In this document: positions 27,344 through 35,220 of the stretch, in pieces
Layout of the letters: every line of letters begins with the position of its first letter
Position numbering within the stretch: position 1 is the first letter of the stretch
Assembly (NCBI GenBank): GCA_910585725.1
Contig: CAJUFA010000017.1
Coordinates: 7,765-71,764, forward strand
Direction of reading: 5' to 3'
DNA length: 64,000 bases
Origin: an uncultured Dorea sp.
GTDB taxonomy: Bacteria; Bacillota; Clostridia; Lachnospirales; Lachnospiraceae
Program-made: the position numbers and the translations under genes
The notes under the pieces: generated by a model
The model's input: only the letters and a program-made list of their open reading frames with translations
What the model was told of the DNA's origin: nothing
Databases searched by the model: none

Positions 27344-27907
27344 CTACAATCCCAATACGTCCGAGATGGCTCCCATCTCTTCCAGCGCGACATCAATCAG
27401 ATCATCCAGGCTGAGTCCGGTAAACTCGATGGACTCCATATAGTCTCTGTTCGCCCCCGCCGCAAAACGCAGCTCGTTAAACCGCTTCATCACAGACTTG
27501 TGCTTTACGCTGGCAATCTTCTTATCCGGATAGATCTGTGCAACTGCTTTCACGAAGCCGCTCATAGGATCCGCCGCCAGTATAGCGTACTGCAGAGTCG
27601 TCTTAGCCTTCACCCCGCTCTTCGGATTATGCGCGCATATCGCGTCGAACAAGACCTTGTCCTCGATTCCTTCTTTCTTCAGTATCTCTGCAGACGTCGG
27701 CCCATGTACGCTCATGTCATGCTGCCAGTCGCACTGCTCTTCATCCAGATCATGAAGCAGCCCTACGATCCCCCAATATTCCACGTCATCCGGCGCCAGC
27801 CGCTTGGCAAGCCCCTTCATAATCGCCTCAACCGCGTAAGAGTGGGTGATATAATTCTCCCCTTTCATATATTTCATCAAGATATCATGCGCCTGTTCCC
27901 TGTTCAT
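27344..27907 (-). CDS. HD-domain phosphohydrolase
   Basis: This 187-residue protein has the HD metal-binding pattern: His22 (THSYAVE), His52-Asp53 (GLLHDLDEE), a further His near 67-69 (MSVHGPTS), and Asp near 114 (ILAADPMSG). HD proteins hydrolyse nucleotides or other phosphoesters; the specific substrate is unknown. I chose ATG at 27907 because AAGGAG sits nine bases upstream; a GTG at 27910 is an alternative. It is followed by the methyltransferase gene after 21 bases. Confidence 0.88.
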   Translation of the reverse strand: MNREQAHDILMKYMKGENYITHSYAVEAIMKGLAKRLAPDDVEYWGIVGLLHDLDEEQCDWQHDMSVHGPTSAEILKKEGIEDKVLFDAICAHNPKSGVKAKTTLQYAILAADPMSGFVKAVAQIYPDKKIASVKHKSVMKRFNELRFAAGANRDYMESIEFTGLSLDDLIDVALEEMGAISDVLGL

Positions 27908-27935
27908 CACTAATTGCTCCTTCTCTACACTATTT

Positions 27936-29021
27936 TTATTCTTCCGGTACCACGATAAGATCCTTTGTAAAATGATTCAGCACTTCGCATCCGTCTTCTG
28001 TCACAAGAACCAGATCTTCGATACGAACTCCGATTCCTTCTTCCGGAAGATAGATTCCTGGTTCCACCGAAAAACATTGACCCGGTCGTATCACAGCTTC
28101 GTTTACAGAAGAGACGTCGCCGAACTCATGGTCCTCAAGTCCGATGGAATGTCCCGTCCTGTGTGTAAAATACTGCCCATACCCTTTTTCTTCAATATAA
28201 TTCCTTGCCGCAAGATCAACGTCGCACATCCTGTTCCCTGGCTTCGCCGCCTCGATGCCGCGCCTGTTCGCCTCCACGACGATATCATAGATCTCTCTTG
28301 CACGGTCGGACACTTCCCCGATGAATACCGTCCGGGTCATGTCGGACGCGTAATTGTCCTTGAATGCTCCGATGTCAAGTACTACGCAGTCTCCCCGCCT
28401 GCCTTTTGAATCATCCGTCATGTGATGGGGATCCGCCGCTCCCTTCGCATACGCCGTAATCGGATCGAAAGACACGTCGTCGCAGCCAAGCTCCTTATAG
28501 ATCTCACGAACCTTCTCATTCAGCTCCTTCTCCGTCAATCCCTTCGCCGCCCATGGAATCAATCTCTCCATCGCCATATCGTTAAGCCTTGAGGACTCCC
28601 GCATCAACTCCTGTTCCTTCTCATCCTTCACCATTCGGATACCGTCCACGATATGAGATGCGTTCACAAACCGACTTCCGCCTCCTAACTCCTGAAGACG
28701 GAGCAGGAATCTGGACGGCCATGTCTTATCAATTCCCATAGTCTTATCCTTCTCCACAAAGCGGCTCAGAATTTCTACGCCGTCCTCCACATCATCATAC
28801 CAGACGATATTCACACCCAGATCATCTTCCTGCGGAAACAGCTTATTAATCACCATCTTATGGACACCATTCACATTCAGATACAGCGCCAGCAGCCTCT
28901 CCCCCGGAAAGATCCATTTCCCTGTCAGATAGAAGATCGCCGCAGGATCCGCCACGATCATCTGCGGTATCCCCTGCTCTTCCATAGCTTCCAACACTCT
29001 AAATACTTTTCCCTGATCCAT
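27936..29021 (-). CDS. Xaa-Pro aminopeptidase-like M24 metallopeptidase
   Basis: This roughly 361-residue cytoplasmic dipeptidase/aminopeptidase has a creatinase-type N-terminal domain (ADPAAIFYLTGKW) and a pita-bread catalytic domain. Dinuclear metal ligands are visible: the two Asp in VVLDIGAFKDNYASDMTRT, the His of HRTGHSIGLEDHE, the Glu of SVEPGIYLPEEGIGVRIED and its second Glu. It trims peptides with proline at position 2 or Xaa-Pro dipeptides. A TTG codon at 29027 has closer spacing to AAGGAAGG and could be the true start. It is followed by the HD gene, probably as one operon. The upstream putP gene has its own terminator. Confidence 0.9.
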   Translation of the reverse strand: MDQGKVFRVLEAMEEQGIPQMIVADPAAIFYLTGKWIFPGERLLALYLNVNGVHKMVINKLFPQEDDLGVNIVWYDDVEDGVEILSRFVEKDKTMGIDKTWPSRFLLRLQELGGGSRFVNASHIVDGIRMVKDEKEQELMRESSRLNDMAMERLIPWAAKGLTEKELNEKVREIYKELGCDDVSFDPITAYAKGAADPHHMTDDSKGRRGDCVVLDIGAFKDNYASDMTRTVFIGEVSDRAREIYDIVVEANRRGIEAAKPGNRMCDVDLAARNYIEEKGYGQYFTHRTGHSIGLEDHEFGDVSSVNEAVIRPGQCFSVEPGIYLPEEGIGVRIEDLVLVTEDGCEVLNHFTKDLIVVPEE

Positions 29022-29128
29022 TATCAACCGAAACCTTCCTTCTTTTATCGTTTACCTGTACGATTAAAAAAACTTTTTACCCTGCGCAGTTAAAAACACA
29101 TTTTCGGTGCACTGGCTAAATTTTTCGT

Positions 29129-29166
29129 AAAATAAAACCGGCAGCCCTGACTACCGATTTTATTTT
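29129..29166 (-). terminator. terminator of putP
   Basis: A long A/T-flanked hairpin with arms AAAATAAAA.CGG.AG and its complement around a 6-base loop lies 57 bases after the putP stop. Confidence 0.8.
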
Positions 29167-29222
29167 CTTCTATTATAATGTTTTCCACTTTTAATTTCAA
29201 CATAAATAGCAATTACTTCACA

Positions 29223-30758
29223 TTACTTCACATTTACACTCTCAAATTCATCAATTACCGACTGATCAGGCGCTTTTGTCGCCAGACTTACGATAATGAT
29301 CATCGCCAGAGATACCAGAAATGCCGGAAGCAGCTCATAGATATTGAAAATACCGCCTAATTTACTGATACCGAACTTCCATACAAATACCATCACTCCG
29401 CCGGAGATCATACCTGCCAGCGCGCCCTGTAGCGTAGTCCGTTTCCAGAACAGCGCGCAGATCACAACGCCCGCGAACGCCGCGCCCATACCTGCCCATG
29501 CGAAGGATACGATCTCAAAGATACTGGAGTTAGGATCTCTCGCTATAAATACTGCGATCACCGCAATCGCCAGAATTGTACCCCGCGCGATCATAAGGCT
29601 CTGCTTCTCGGAAAGTTTCTTTCCGAAGAAATCCTGTACGATATTCTCGGATACACCGGACGCTGCTACCAACATCTGGCTGTCCGCTGTAGACATCGTA
29701 GCCGCAAGGATTCCCGCAAGGATCACTCCGCCCAGAATCGCCGTCAGAACCCCGTGCTGGCTGAGCAGGTTGGTAAGTATAATAATAATTCGTTCATTCT
29801 GACCTTCCGGAACCTCAATCGCCCCTGAATTCGCAACCGCCAGGCCAACAATTCCGATAAATATCGCAACTGCCATGGCAAACGTTACCCATATAGACGC
29901 AACTCGTCTGGATAGCGTCAGTTTATTCTCATCTTCGATAGACATGAATCTTACCAGGATATGCGGCATACCGAAATAACCGATTCCCCATGCCAGCAGC
30001 CCGACAGCCGTAAGCGGAGAATATGGAACCGCCGTCTTTGTCACCGCATCATGAATGGCCGAGACAGAAAGGTAACCGGACAGCGATTTTGCATTATCCA
30101 CAACCGCATCCATACCGCCTGCGGTAGTCACGCCAAAGGACACGATAGAAACAAGAGCAATTGACATTACGATACTCTGGATCAAATCGTTGGTCGCTAC
30201 CGTCGTGAAACCGCCCGCGATCGTATAGACTACGATAATCACAGCGAATAAAATCATCCCTGTCATATAGTTCAGCCCAAACAAGGAATTGAACAATTTA
30301 CCGCATGCCGAGAATCCGGACGCTACATATACGACAAAAAAGATTACTATAATAACGGCTGAAATCGCCGATATAATATTCCTCTCGTCATGAAACCGTT
30401 TTGCAAAGAACGTCGGCACAGTGATAGCGCCGATCTTCTCGGAATAACGCCTTAATCTCCTCGAAGTAAAAAGCCAGTTCAGATAAGTACCGATCGCCAG
30501 ACCTGCCGCAGTCCAGAACGCGTCCGCCAAACCTGTCAGGTATGCCACTCCCGGAAGTCCCATCAGCAGCCAGCTTGACATATCGCTTGCCTCCGCGCTC
30601 ATAGCTACTACCAATGCTCCCATCCTTCTGCCGCCCAGATAAAAATCTTCACTGTTGTTGTTCTTCTTCGCATTATACACACCGACGCCAATCAGAAGGC
30701 ACATATACGCCAGAATTGTCAACAAAATAACAATATTGATGCTGTTCATATAGCTCAC
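29223..30758 (-). CDS. putP: sodium/proline symporter (SSS family)
   Basis: This 511-residue integral membrane protein of the solute:sodium symporter family has about 13 hydrophobic helices. PutP-type segments include EDFYLGGRRMGALVVAMSAEASDMSSW near the N terminus (the ASDMSSW motif contributes to the Na+ site), GYFGMPHILVRFM in the middle and MSTADSQMLVAASGVSEN. It imports proline with Na+; in amino-acid-fermenting clostridia proline also serves as an electron acceptor. It is a single gene with a 250-base leader that starts with a strong promoter and a terminator-like hairpin. Confidence 0.93.
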   Translation of the reverse strand: MSYMNSINIVILLTILAYMCLLIGVGVYNAKKNNNSEDFYLGGRRMGALVVAMSAEASDMSSWLLMGLPGVAYLTGLADAFWTAAGLAIGTYLNWLFTSRRLRRYSEKIGAITVPTFFAKRFHDERNIISAISAVIIVIFFVVYVASGFSACGKLFNSLFGLNYMTGMILFAVIIVVYTIAGGFTTVATNDLIQSIVMSIALVSIVSFGVTTAGGMDAVVDNAKSLSGYLSVSAIHDAVTKTAVPYSPLTAVGLLAWGIGYFGMPHILVRFMSIEDENKLTLSRRVASIWVTFAMAVAIFIGIVGLAVANSGAIEVPEGQNERIIIILTNLLSQHGVLTAILGGVILAGILAATMSTADSQMLVAASGVSENIVQDFFGKKLSEKQSLMIARGTILAIAVIAVFIARDPNSSIFEIVSFAWAGMGAAFAGVVICALFWKRTTLQGALAGMISGGVMVFVWKFGISKLGGIFNIYELLPAFLVSLAMIIIVSLATKAPDQSVIDEFESVNVK

Positions 30759-30961
30759 CTCTTTTTCTTTCCCGGATACCTCGCATCAACAGGCCGACAG
30801 CCAGGGACACGCCGCTTATTTTCTGCAGATATCCTTCTCAAAACAATGGAGTTTCCTGGTACGATACCGTACCGCTCATTCTTCTGTCCTTAGAGTATAC
30901 CTGACATCCCGCGGCAAATCTCTTCAGATACATTCTAAAATCAGAAAATATGAATAATAAA

Positions 30962-31005
30962 ACAGACAAGAAAGACATTTTCCTATGTAAGTCTTTCTTG
31001 TCTGT
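30962..31005 (-). promoter_or_regulatory. terminator-like hairpin at the 5' end of the putP leader
   Basis: A perfect 15-bp stem (30962-30976 with 30991-31005) and 14-base loop. On the minus strand it is followed by TTTTATTATT. It begins within a few bases of the predicted start site, so it could terminate a roughly 50-nt transcript or protect the 5' end. The remaining leader (30759-30961) contains a small inverted repeat GGTACG-n4-CGTACC (30858-30873) and otherwise nothing I recognise. Confidence 0.7.
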
Positions 31006-31015
31006 CTTAATTTGT

Positions 31016-31044
31016 ATTATACACCCTGGTTAAATTCTTGTCAA
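31016..31044 (-). promoter_or_regulatory. consensus promoter of putP leader
   Basis: Minus strand TTGACA (31039-31044), exactly 17 bases, TATAAT (31016-31021). Both hexamers are perfect. Confidence 0.88.
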
Positions 31045-31092
31045 TGTAACCGCGCCAAAGAATAAAATATTATAGACTGTCTATATAGCCAA

Positions 31093-31257
31093 TTACCTTT
31101 TATTATGACACGAACCGGGGCAATTCTCGCAGCCGCAGCCGCAGCCTCCGCCATTTTTCTTCTTTCTCCAAATACTTCTTGCAGCCAATGCCGCCGCACT
31201 CAATACCATAAACCCTATCACTGCCGTCGACAGGATGCTGCTTGCCGCCAACGCCAT
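31093..31257 (-). CDS. FeoB-associated Cys-rich membrane peptide
   Basis: This 54-residue protein begins MALAASSILSTAVIGFMVLS. It has one membrane helix (about 5-27), a basic patch RSIWRKKKN and a Cys-rich tail GGGCGCGCENCPGSCHNKR. This matches the FeoB_associated family (PF12669), small peptides encoded directly after feoB. GGAGGTG precedes the ATG. The gene lies 20 bases after the feoB stop on the same strand. The cysteines probably bind Fe(II) or another metal delivered by FeoB, but the mechanism is not established. It was found by direct translation. Confidence 0.93.
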   Translation of the reverse strand: MALAASSILSTAVIGFMVLSAAALAARSIWRKKKNGGGCGCGCENCPGSCHNKR

Positions 31258-31277
31258 ATTATCACCTCCCTGAATAA

Positions 31278-33431
31278 CTACATTCTCATTGCTCCGGTTC
31301 TTACACCAGATATATTTACATGCAGCGATGAACTCTCCTTATAAGGACGGAACAACAGATACAAAAATCCAATCAAAACCAGAAATGCCGCAGCCGTTCC
31401 GATTCCCAATGCCTTTCCTGTGAACAGCATCCCAAACTGATAGACGCAAAGAGACACCGCATAGGCAAATATACACTGATACCCGATGGCAAACCAGGTC
31501 CATTTCGCGTTGTTCATCTCTCGCTTAATCGCGCCGATCGCCGCAAAGCAGGGCGCGCACAAGAGATTAAATACAAGGAATGAATACGCTGAGAACGCCG
31601 TCATACTTGCCGCCAGCGTGCCCCAGATCTCCGTCCCGTCTTCCGCTACTTCTCCAAATCCATAAAGAATACCAAAGGTTCCAACGACATTTTCCTTCGC
31701 TACAAGGCCTGTGATCGCCGCGACCGCCGCCTGCCAGTCGCCCCATCCAAGCGGGATAAATAGCCATGCGAACGCCCGCCCGATATTGGCCAGGAAACCG
31801 TCGCTTAAACTGTCCACCATACCGAACTGTCCGTCTACGATGCCAAAGCTTGAGGTAAACCAGATAAAGATTGTAGACAGAAGAATCACCGTTCCGGCTT
31901 TCTTGATAAAGGACCAGCCTCTCTCCCACATACTTCTTAAGACATTTCCTACAGTCGGCAAATGATACGCGGGGAGTTCCATAACGAACGGAGCCGGATC
32001 TCCTGCGAATAACTTCGTTTTCTTCAGGATTATACCCGAACAGATAATGGCCGCAATCCCCACGAAATATGCGCTCGGCGCAACCCAGGACGCCCCGTCA
32101 AAGAGCGCTCCCGCAATCAGGGCGATAATCGGCAGTTTCGCGCCGCAGGGGATGAAGGTCGTCGTCATGATCGTCATCTTACGATCCCGGTCATTCTCAA
32201 TCGTTCGGGAAGCCATGATCCCCGGCACTCCGCATCCTGTACCAATCAGCATCGGAATAAAGGATTTTCCCGACAATCCAAATTTACGGAAGATACGATC
32301 CATGATAAACGCAATCCTCGCCATGTAACCGCACGCCTCCAAAAACGCAAGAAAGATAAACAATACCAGCATCTGCGGCACGAACCCCAACACGGCGCCC
32401 ACGCCCGCTACGATACCGTCTAATATCAGACCCTGAAGCCAGTCCGCGCAGCTGACGCTCACAAGAACTTTCTCAATCGCCGGCGGGATAATCTCGCCGA
32501 ACAGGACGTCATTGGTCCAGTCCGTCGCGATCGTTCCGACCGTCGTGACAGATATGTAGTATACCGCCCACATAACCGCCGCAAAAATCGGCAGCGCAAG
32601 CCAACGATTTGTAACGATTCTATCAATCTTATCAGAGACTGTCAACTTCCCCTTTCCCGCCTTGTTCAGGCAGCCGTCTATCACGGACGTTATGTACTGA
32701 TAACGCTCGTTTGTGATAATACTCTCCGCGTCGTCTTCCATATCCTTCTCTGCCCTGGCAGTTATCTCCGATACGTCCGGCGCCTGATCTAACATTTCAC
32801 GGATCTTATCGTCTCCTTCAAATAACTTGACGGCATAGAAGCGCTTCTGTTCTTCCGGCACGTCTGTAAGCCTTGCTTCAATCTCCTGCATGATACCTTC
32901 CACCTTCGGTGAAAATTCACGAACCGGAATCGCCGCTTTCTTTTCCTGCGCGGCTTTTACGGCCTTCTTCGCCGCATCCCAGATACCGTCTCCCTTCAGC
33001 GCGGATATTGGCGCGATCTCGCATCCCAGCTTCTCGGCCAACCGCTGCAAATGCAGTTCGTCGCCGGATTTCCTGACGACGTCCATCATATTAACCGCCA
33101 TGACCACAGGTATCCCTAACTCCAAAAGCTGCGTGCTCAGGTAAAGATTTCTCTCAAGATTCGTCCCGTCCACGATATTTAAGATTGCGTCCGGACGTTC
33201 CGTAATCAGATAATTCCTGGCCACCACTTCCTCCAGGGTATAAGGCGATAAAGAGTAGATTCCAGGCAAATCCATAATCATAACCTCTTTTTGACCCTTT
33301 AATTTCCCTTCCTTCTTTTCAACCGTAACTCCCGGCCAGTTTCCCACGAACTGATTAGAGCCGGTAAGCGCGTTAAACAATGTCGTTTTCCCACAGTTCG
33401 GGTTGCCGGCAAGCGCGATTTTCACTCCCAT
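31278..33431 (-). CDS. feoB: ferrous iron transport protein B
   Basis: This 717-residue inner-membrane Fe(II) transporter has an N-terminal cytoplasmic G domain with G1 AGNPNCGKTTLFNALTG (8-24), G3 DLPGIYS and G4 VMAVNMMDV, a helical spacer to about residue 270, and a C-terminal membrane domain with the Gate motifs, including GCGVPGIMASRTIEND and FIPCGAKLPI. It is the main subunit of the operon mini-fur, feoA, feoA, feoB, FeoB-associated peptide. Expression is probably iron-repressed through Fur-box-like sites upstream. Length and motifs are normal. Confidence 0.97.
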   Translation of the reverse strand: MGVKIALAGNPNCGKTTLFNALTGSNQFVGNWPGVTVEKKEGKLKGQKEVMIMDLPGIYSLSPYTLEEVVARNYLITERPDAILNIVDGTNLERNLYLSTQLLELGIPVVMAVNMMDVVRKSGDELHLQRLAEKLGCEIAPISALKGDGIWDAAKKAVKAAQEKKAAIPVREFSPKVEGIMQEIEARLTDVPEEQKRFYAVKLFEGDDKIREMLDQAPDVSEITARAEKDMEDDAESIITNERYQYITSVIDGCLNKAGKGKLTVSDKIDRIVTNRWLALPIFAAVMWAVYYISVTTVGTIATDWTNDVLFGEIIPPAIEKVLVSVSCADWLQGLILDGIVAGVGAVLGFVPQMLVLFIFLAFLEACGYMARIAFIMDRIFRKFGLSGKSFIPMLIGTGCGVPGIMASRTIENDRDRKMTIMTTTFIPCGAKLPIIALIAGALFDGASWVAPSAYFVGIAAIICSGIILKKTKLFAGDPAPFVMELPAYHLPTVGNVLRSMWERGWSFIKKAGTVILLSTIFIWFTSSFGIVDGQFGMVDSLSDGFLANIGRAFAWLFIPLGWGDWQAAVAAITGLVAKENVVGTFGILYGFGEVAEDGTEIWGTLAASMTAFSAYSFLVFNLLCAPCFAAIGAIKREMNNAKWTWFAIGYQCIFAYAVSLCVYQFGMLFTGKALGIGTAAAFLVLIGFLYLLFRPYKESSSLHVNISGVRTGAMRM

Positions 33432-33514
33432 GTCTTACTCCTCCTGATCTTCTTTTCTATACTCTATACTCTCCTGCGCCGGGCTGTATTTCGTCGCAGG
33501 CATGCATATTCGCC

Positions 33515-33736
33515 TTATTGTACTTCTATCATCTGCGCGTCTGCTTTTCTCAGTGAAAGCTCATATCCTCTGACCGTCACCTCTACCGGATCTCCCAGCG
33601 GCGCGACCTTCCTCACATAGACGGACGTTCCTTTTGTGATTCCCATATCCATAATCCTCCGCTTCGTCGCCCCCTCGCCGTGTAATCTTACCACTACCGC
33701 TCCCGAACCGCATTTGATATCCTTTAAAGTCTGCAT
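33515..33736 (-). CDS. feoA: FeoA-domain protein (second copy)
   Basis: This 73-residue SH3-like FeoA protein contains ATKRRIMDMGITKGTSVYVRKVAPLGDP and VTVRGYELSLRKADAQMIEV, the standard FeoA pattern. FeoA proteins interact with FeoB and modulate Fe(II) uptake. It is the distal of two tandem feoA genes, 14 bases after the first and 83 bases before feoB, with an AGGAGG ribosome binding site. Confidence 0.93.
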   Translation of the reverse strand: MQTLKDIKCGSGAVVVRLHGEGATKRRIMDMGITKGTSVYVRKVAPLGDPVEVTVRGYELSLRKADAQMIEVQ

Positions 33737-33750
33737 ATCATTTCATCCTC

Positions 33751-33960
33751 CTATACCATGATCTTATTGGCAATCCCTCTGCTTACCGCAATTCTGGAAT
33801 CCTTCACCTGAACGATGACGTTTCCGTTATTACTCGATATTATCTTTACTTTCTCTCCCTCGGTAAATCCCAGGTTCTTAAGGAACCTTTTTGATTCTTC
33901 CTTTCCTCCAATCCGCTTAATCGCAGCGGCTTCGCCGAAATTCAACATCGTCAGCGGCAT
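33751..33960 (-). CDS. feoA: FeoA-domain protein (first copy)
   Basis: This 69-residue FeoA-like protein reads GGKEESKRFLKNLGFTEGEKVKI and GNVIVQVKDSRIAVSRGIANKIMV. Sequence identity to the second copy is low, so the two are old paralogues rather than a recent duplication, a common arrangement in Clostridia. AAAGGAGG precedes the ATG, which lies 14 bases after the Fur-like gene stop, implying a single operon. Confidence 0.92.
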   Translation of the reverse strand: MPLTMLNFGEAAAIKRIGGKEESKRFLKNLGFTEGEKVKIISSNNGNVIVQVKDSRIAVSRGIANKIMV

Positions 33961-33974
33961 CCTGATCCCTCCTT

Positions 33975-34217
33975 TTACAAACGTACGGCCATCTCTTTGT
34001 GTACCAGCTCCATATCTTCCAATATCTGTACCATCCGATACACGGTCGCCATCCCCACCTTGCGGTCTCTTTCTTTCGCCGCAAAGTAGATTTCCTTACA
34101 GGAAGAATATTGATTCTCCAATATGATTTCCAGCAGCATCCTCCTCTGCGCAGTAATTCTGTAACCATTGTCTTTCAACTGCCGGATTACGGCTTTAACT
34201 TTATCTTCCTGTTCCAT
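33975..34217 (-). CDS. Fur-like winged-helix protein lacking the dimerisation domain
   Basis: This 80-residue protein (MEQEDKVKAVIRQLKDNGYR) contains the Fur DNA-binding domain: RITAQRRMLLEIILENQ, SCKEIYFAAKERDRKVGMATVYRMVQILEDMELV. It stops at MAVRL, where full-length Fur proteins continue for about 60 residues with the His/Cys metal sites and dimerisation domain. It is the first gene of the feo operon. I set the start at 34217 after AGAGAGG; an in-frame start at 34250 overlaps a Fur-box-like site. It may be a minimal DNA-binding regulator or a decayed Fur. Autoregulation is plausible. Confidence 0.85.
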   Translation of the reverse strand: MEQEDKVKAVIRQLKDNGYRITAQRRMLLEIILENQYSSCKEIYFAAKERDRKVGMATVYRMVQILEDMELVHKEMAVRL

Positions 34218-34232
34218 CTCTTGCCTCTCTTG

Positions 34233-34333
34233 AATGAGATTGATTATCATTTACATATTGTATTTTATTCCAATTAAAAATGATTGTCAATATCGTTATT
34301 GAGAAATTTTCTCATTACTTCAATTGACAATCA
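34233..34333. promoter_or_regulatory. Fur-box-like sites upstream of the feo operon
   Basis: Read on the minus strand, AATGATAATCAATCTCATT (about 34233-34251) resembles the 7-1-7 Fur box. TGATTGTCAA (34281-34290) and its inverted copy TTGACAATCA (34324-34333) flank the promoter. A TTGAGAAATTTTCTCA palindrome (about 34309-34324) lies between. Confidence 0.6.
34262..34290 (-). promoter_or_regulatory. promoter of the feo operon
   Basis: Minus strand TTGACA (34285-34290), 17 bases, TAAAAT (34262-34267), about 45 bases before the Fur-like gene. Confidence 0.75.
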
Positions 34334-34351
34334 CTTTTGTTAAAAACCGAC

Positions 34352-35125
34352 TCAATCTCTAAGATTATAAACGCAGACTCCTATAAGAATAACCATCAAC
34401 GCGATAAACAATCTATCAACGGTCTCGTCCGACATTTTTTTATTCAAAGAACGGCCGCATATTCCTCCTGCAATCCCTCCGCTGCACATCAAGATTAACG
34501 TCAAAAAATCGACGCTTCCAACTCCTGCGAGAACAGTCAGGAATAAGCTGATACTCTGAGAAAAGAAGATAATATATAGGGAACTTTCCACTGCGGCCTT
34601 GGTGCTCATAGAAAAGAAAAAGAATAAAACTACCAGATTAACCGGCCCCCCGCCTATTCCCAAAAAGGCGGACAGCATTCCGAGAATACCGCCGATCAGA
34701 ACACAAGCTCCGGAATTCACAATATGAAACGTCCTGACTTTTTCTTTACAAAAGGCGTAGAGTAGCGTTCCCACTGTAACCGCCAAAAGACCTCCCGCCT
34801 GAATCCTGCCCACCTGTCCGCTGTTTTCAGACGTCTGCAAAGCAATTGCAAACAGTTTTCTCCCGGCTGCGCCTCCCATCGCCGCGCCAAGAGCAAGCAT
34901 TGTTCTGCTTCCGGGCTCCGCCTGGGTCTCATTGCTTACTCTGCTTTTTATGACAGAATACGCGGACATTGACCATACCGCGCAGCCTGATAAAAATTGA
35001 AGCGCCGGGATCTCCATAATCTGAAACGCCTCCAGAACCGGCTTTATGATAATGCCTCCCCCTATACCGCAGACAGCGCCCACTGTCGACGCCAAAAAAC
35101 AAACCAATATACATAAAATAAACAC
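34352..35125 (-). CDS. TauE/SafE-family sulfite/anion exporter-like membrane protein
   Basis: This 257-residue protein has about eight hydrophobic segments in two related halves, each starting with a Gly-rich hairpin: AVCGIGGGIIIKPVLEA at the N terminus and SAFLGIGGGPVNLVVLFFFF in the middle. This is the signature of the TauE/SafE (DUF81) family, implicated in export of sulfite, sulfoacetate or other small sulfur or carboxylate anions. It starts at GTG (35125) with AAGGAGGAG upstream. It is divergent from the sulfatase-maturase gene (95 bases apart), so a link with sulfate-ester metabolism is an attractive inference. It could equally be unrelated and belong to the feo side. Confidence 0.85.
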   Translation of the reverse strand: MFILCILVCFLASTVGAVCGIGGGIIIKPVLEAFQIMEIPALQFLSGCAVWSMSAYSVIKSRVSNETQAEPGSRTMLALGAAMGGAAGRKLFAIALQTSENSGQVGRIQAGGLLAVTVGTLLYAFCKEKVRTFHIVNSGACVLIGGILGMLSAFLGIGGGPVNLVVLFFFFSMSTKAAVESSLYIIFFSQSISLFLTVLAGVGSVDFLTLILMCSGGIAGGICGRSLNKKMSDETVDRLFIALMVILIGVCVYNLRD

Positions 35126-35175
35126 TGCCGTCTCCTCCTTTTTATTAAAATAATCAATAAGAATCCATCATCTTG

Positions 35176-35184
35176 TGTTATAAT
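35176..35184 (+). promoter_or_regulatory. extended -10 promoter of anSME gene
   Basis: TGTTATAAT, 36 bases upstream of the start codon; no good -35 hexamer. Confidence 0.55.
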
Positions 35185-35220
35185 AGAAGAAAATCAATCT
35201 GAATATAAAGGAGATTCTCT

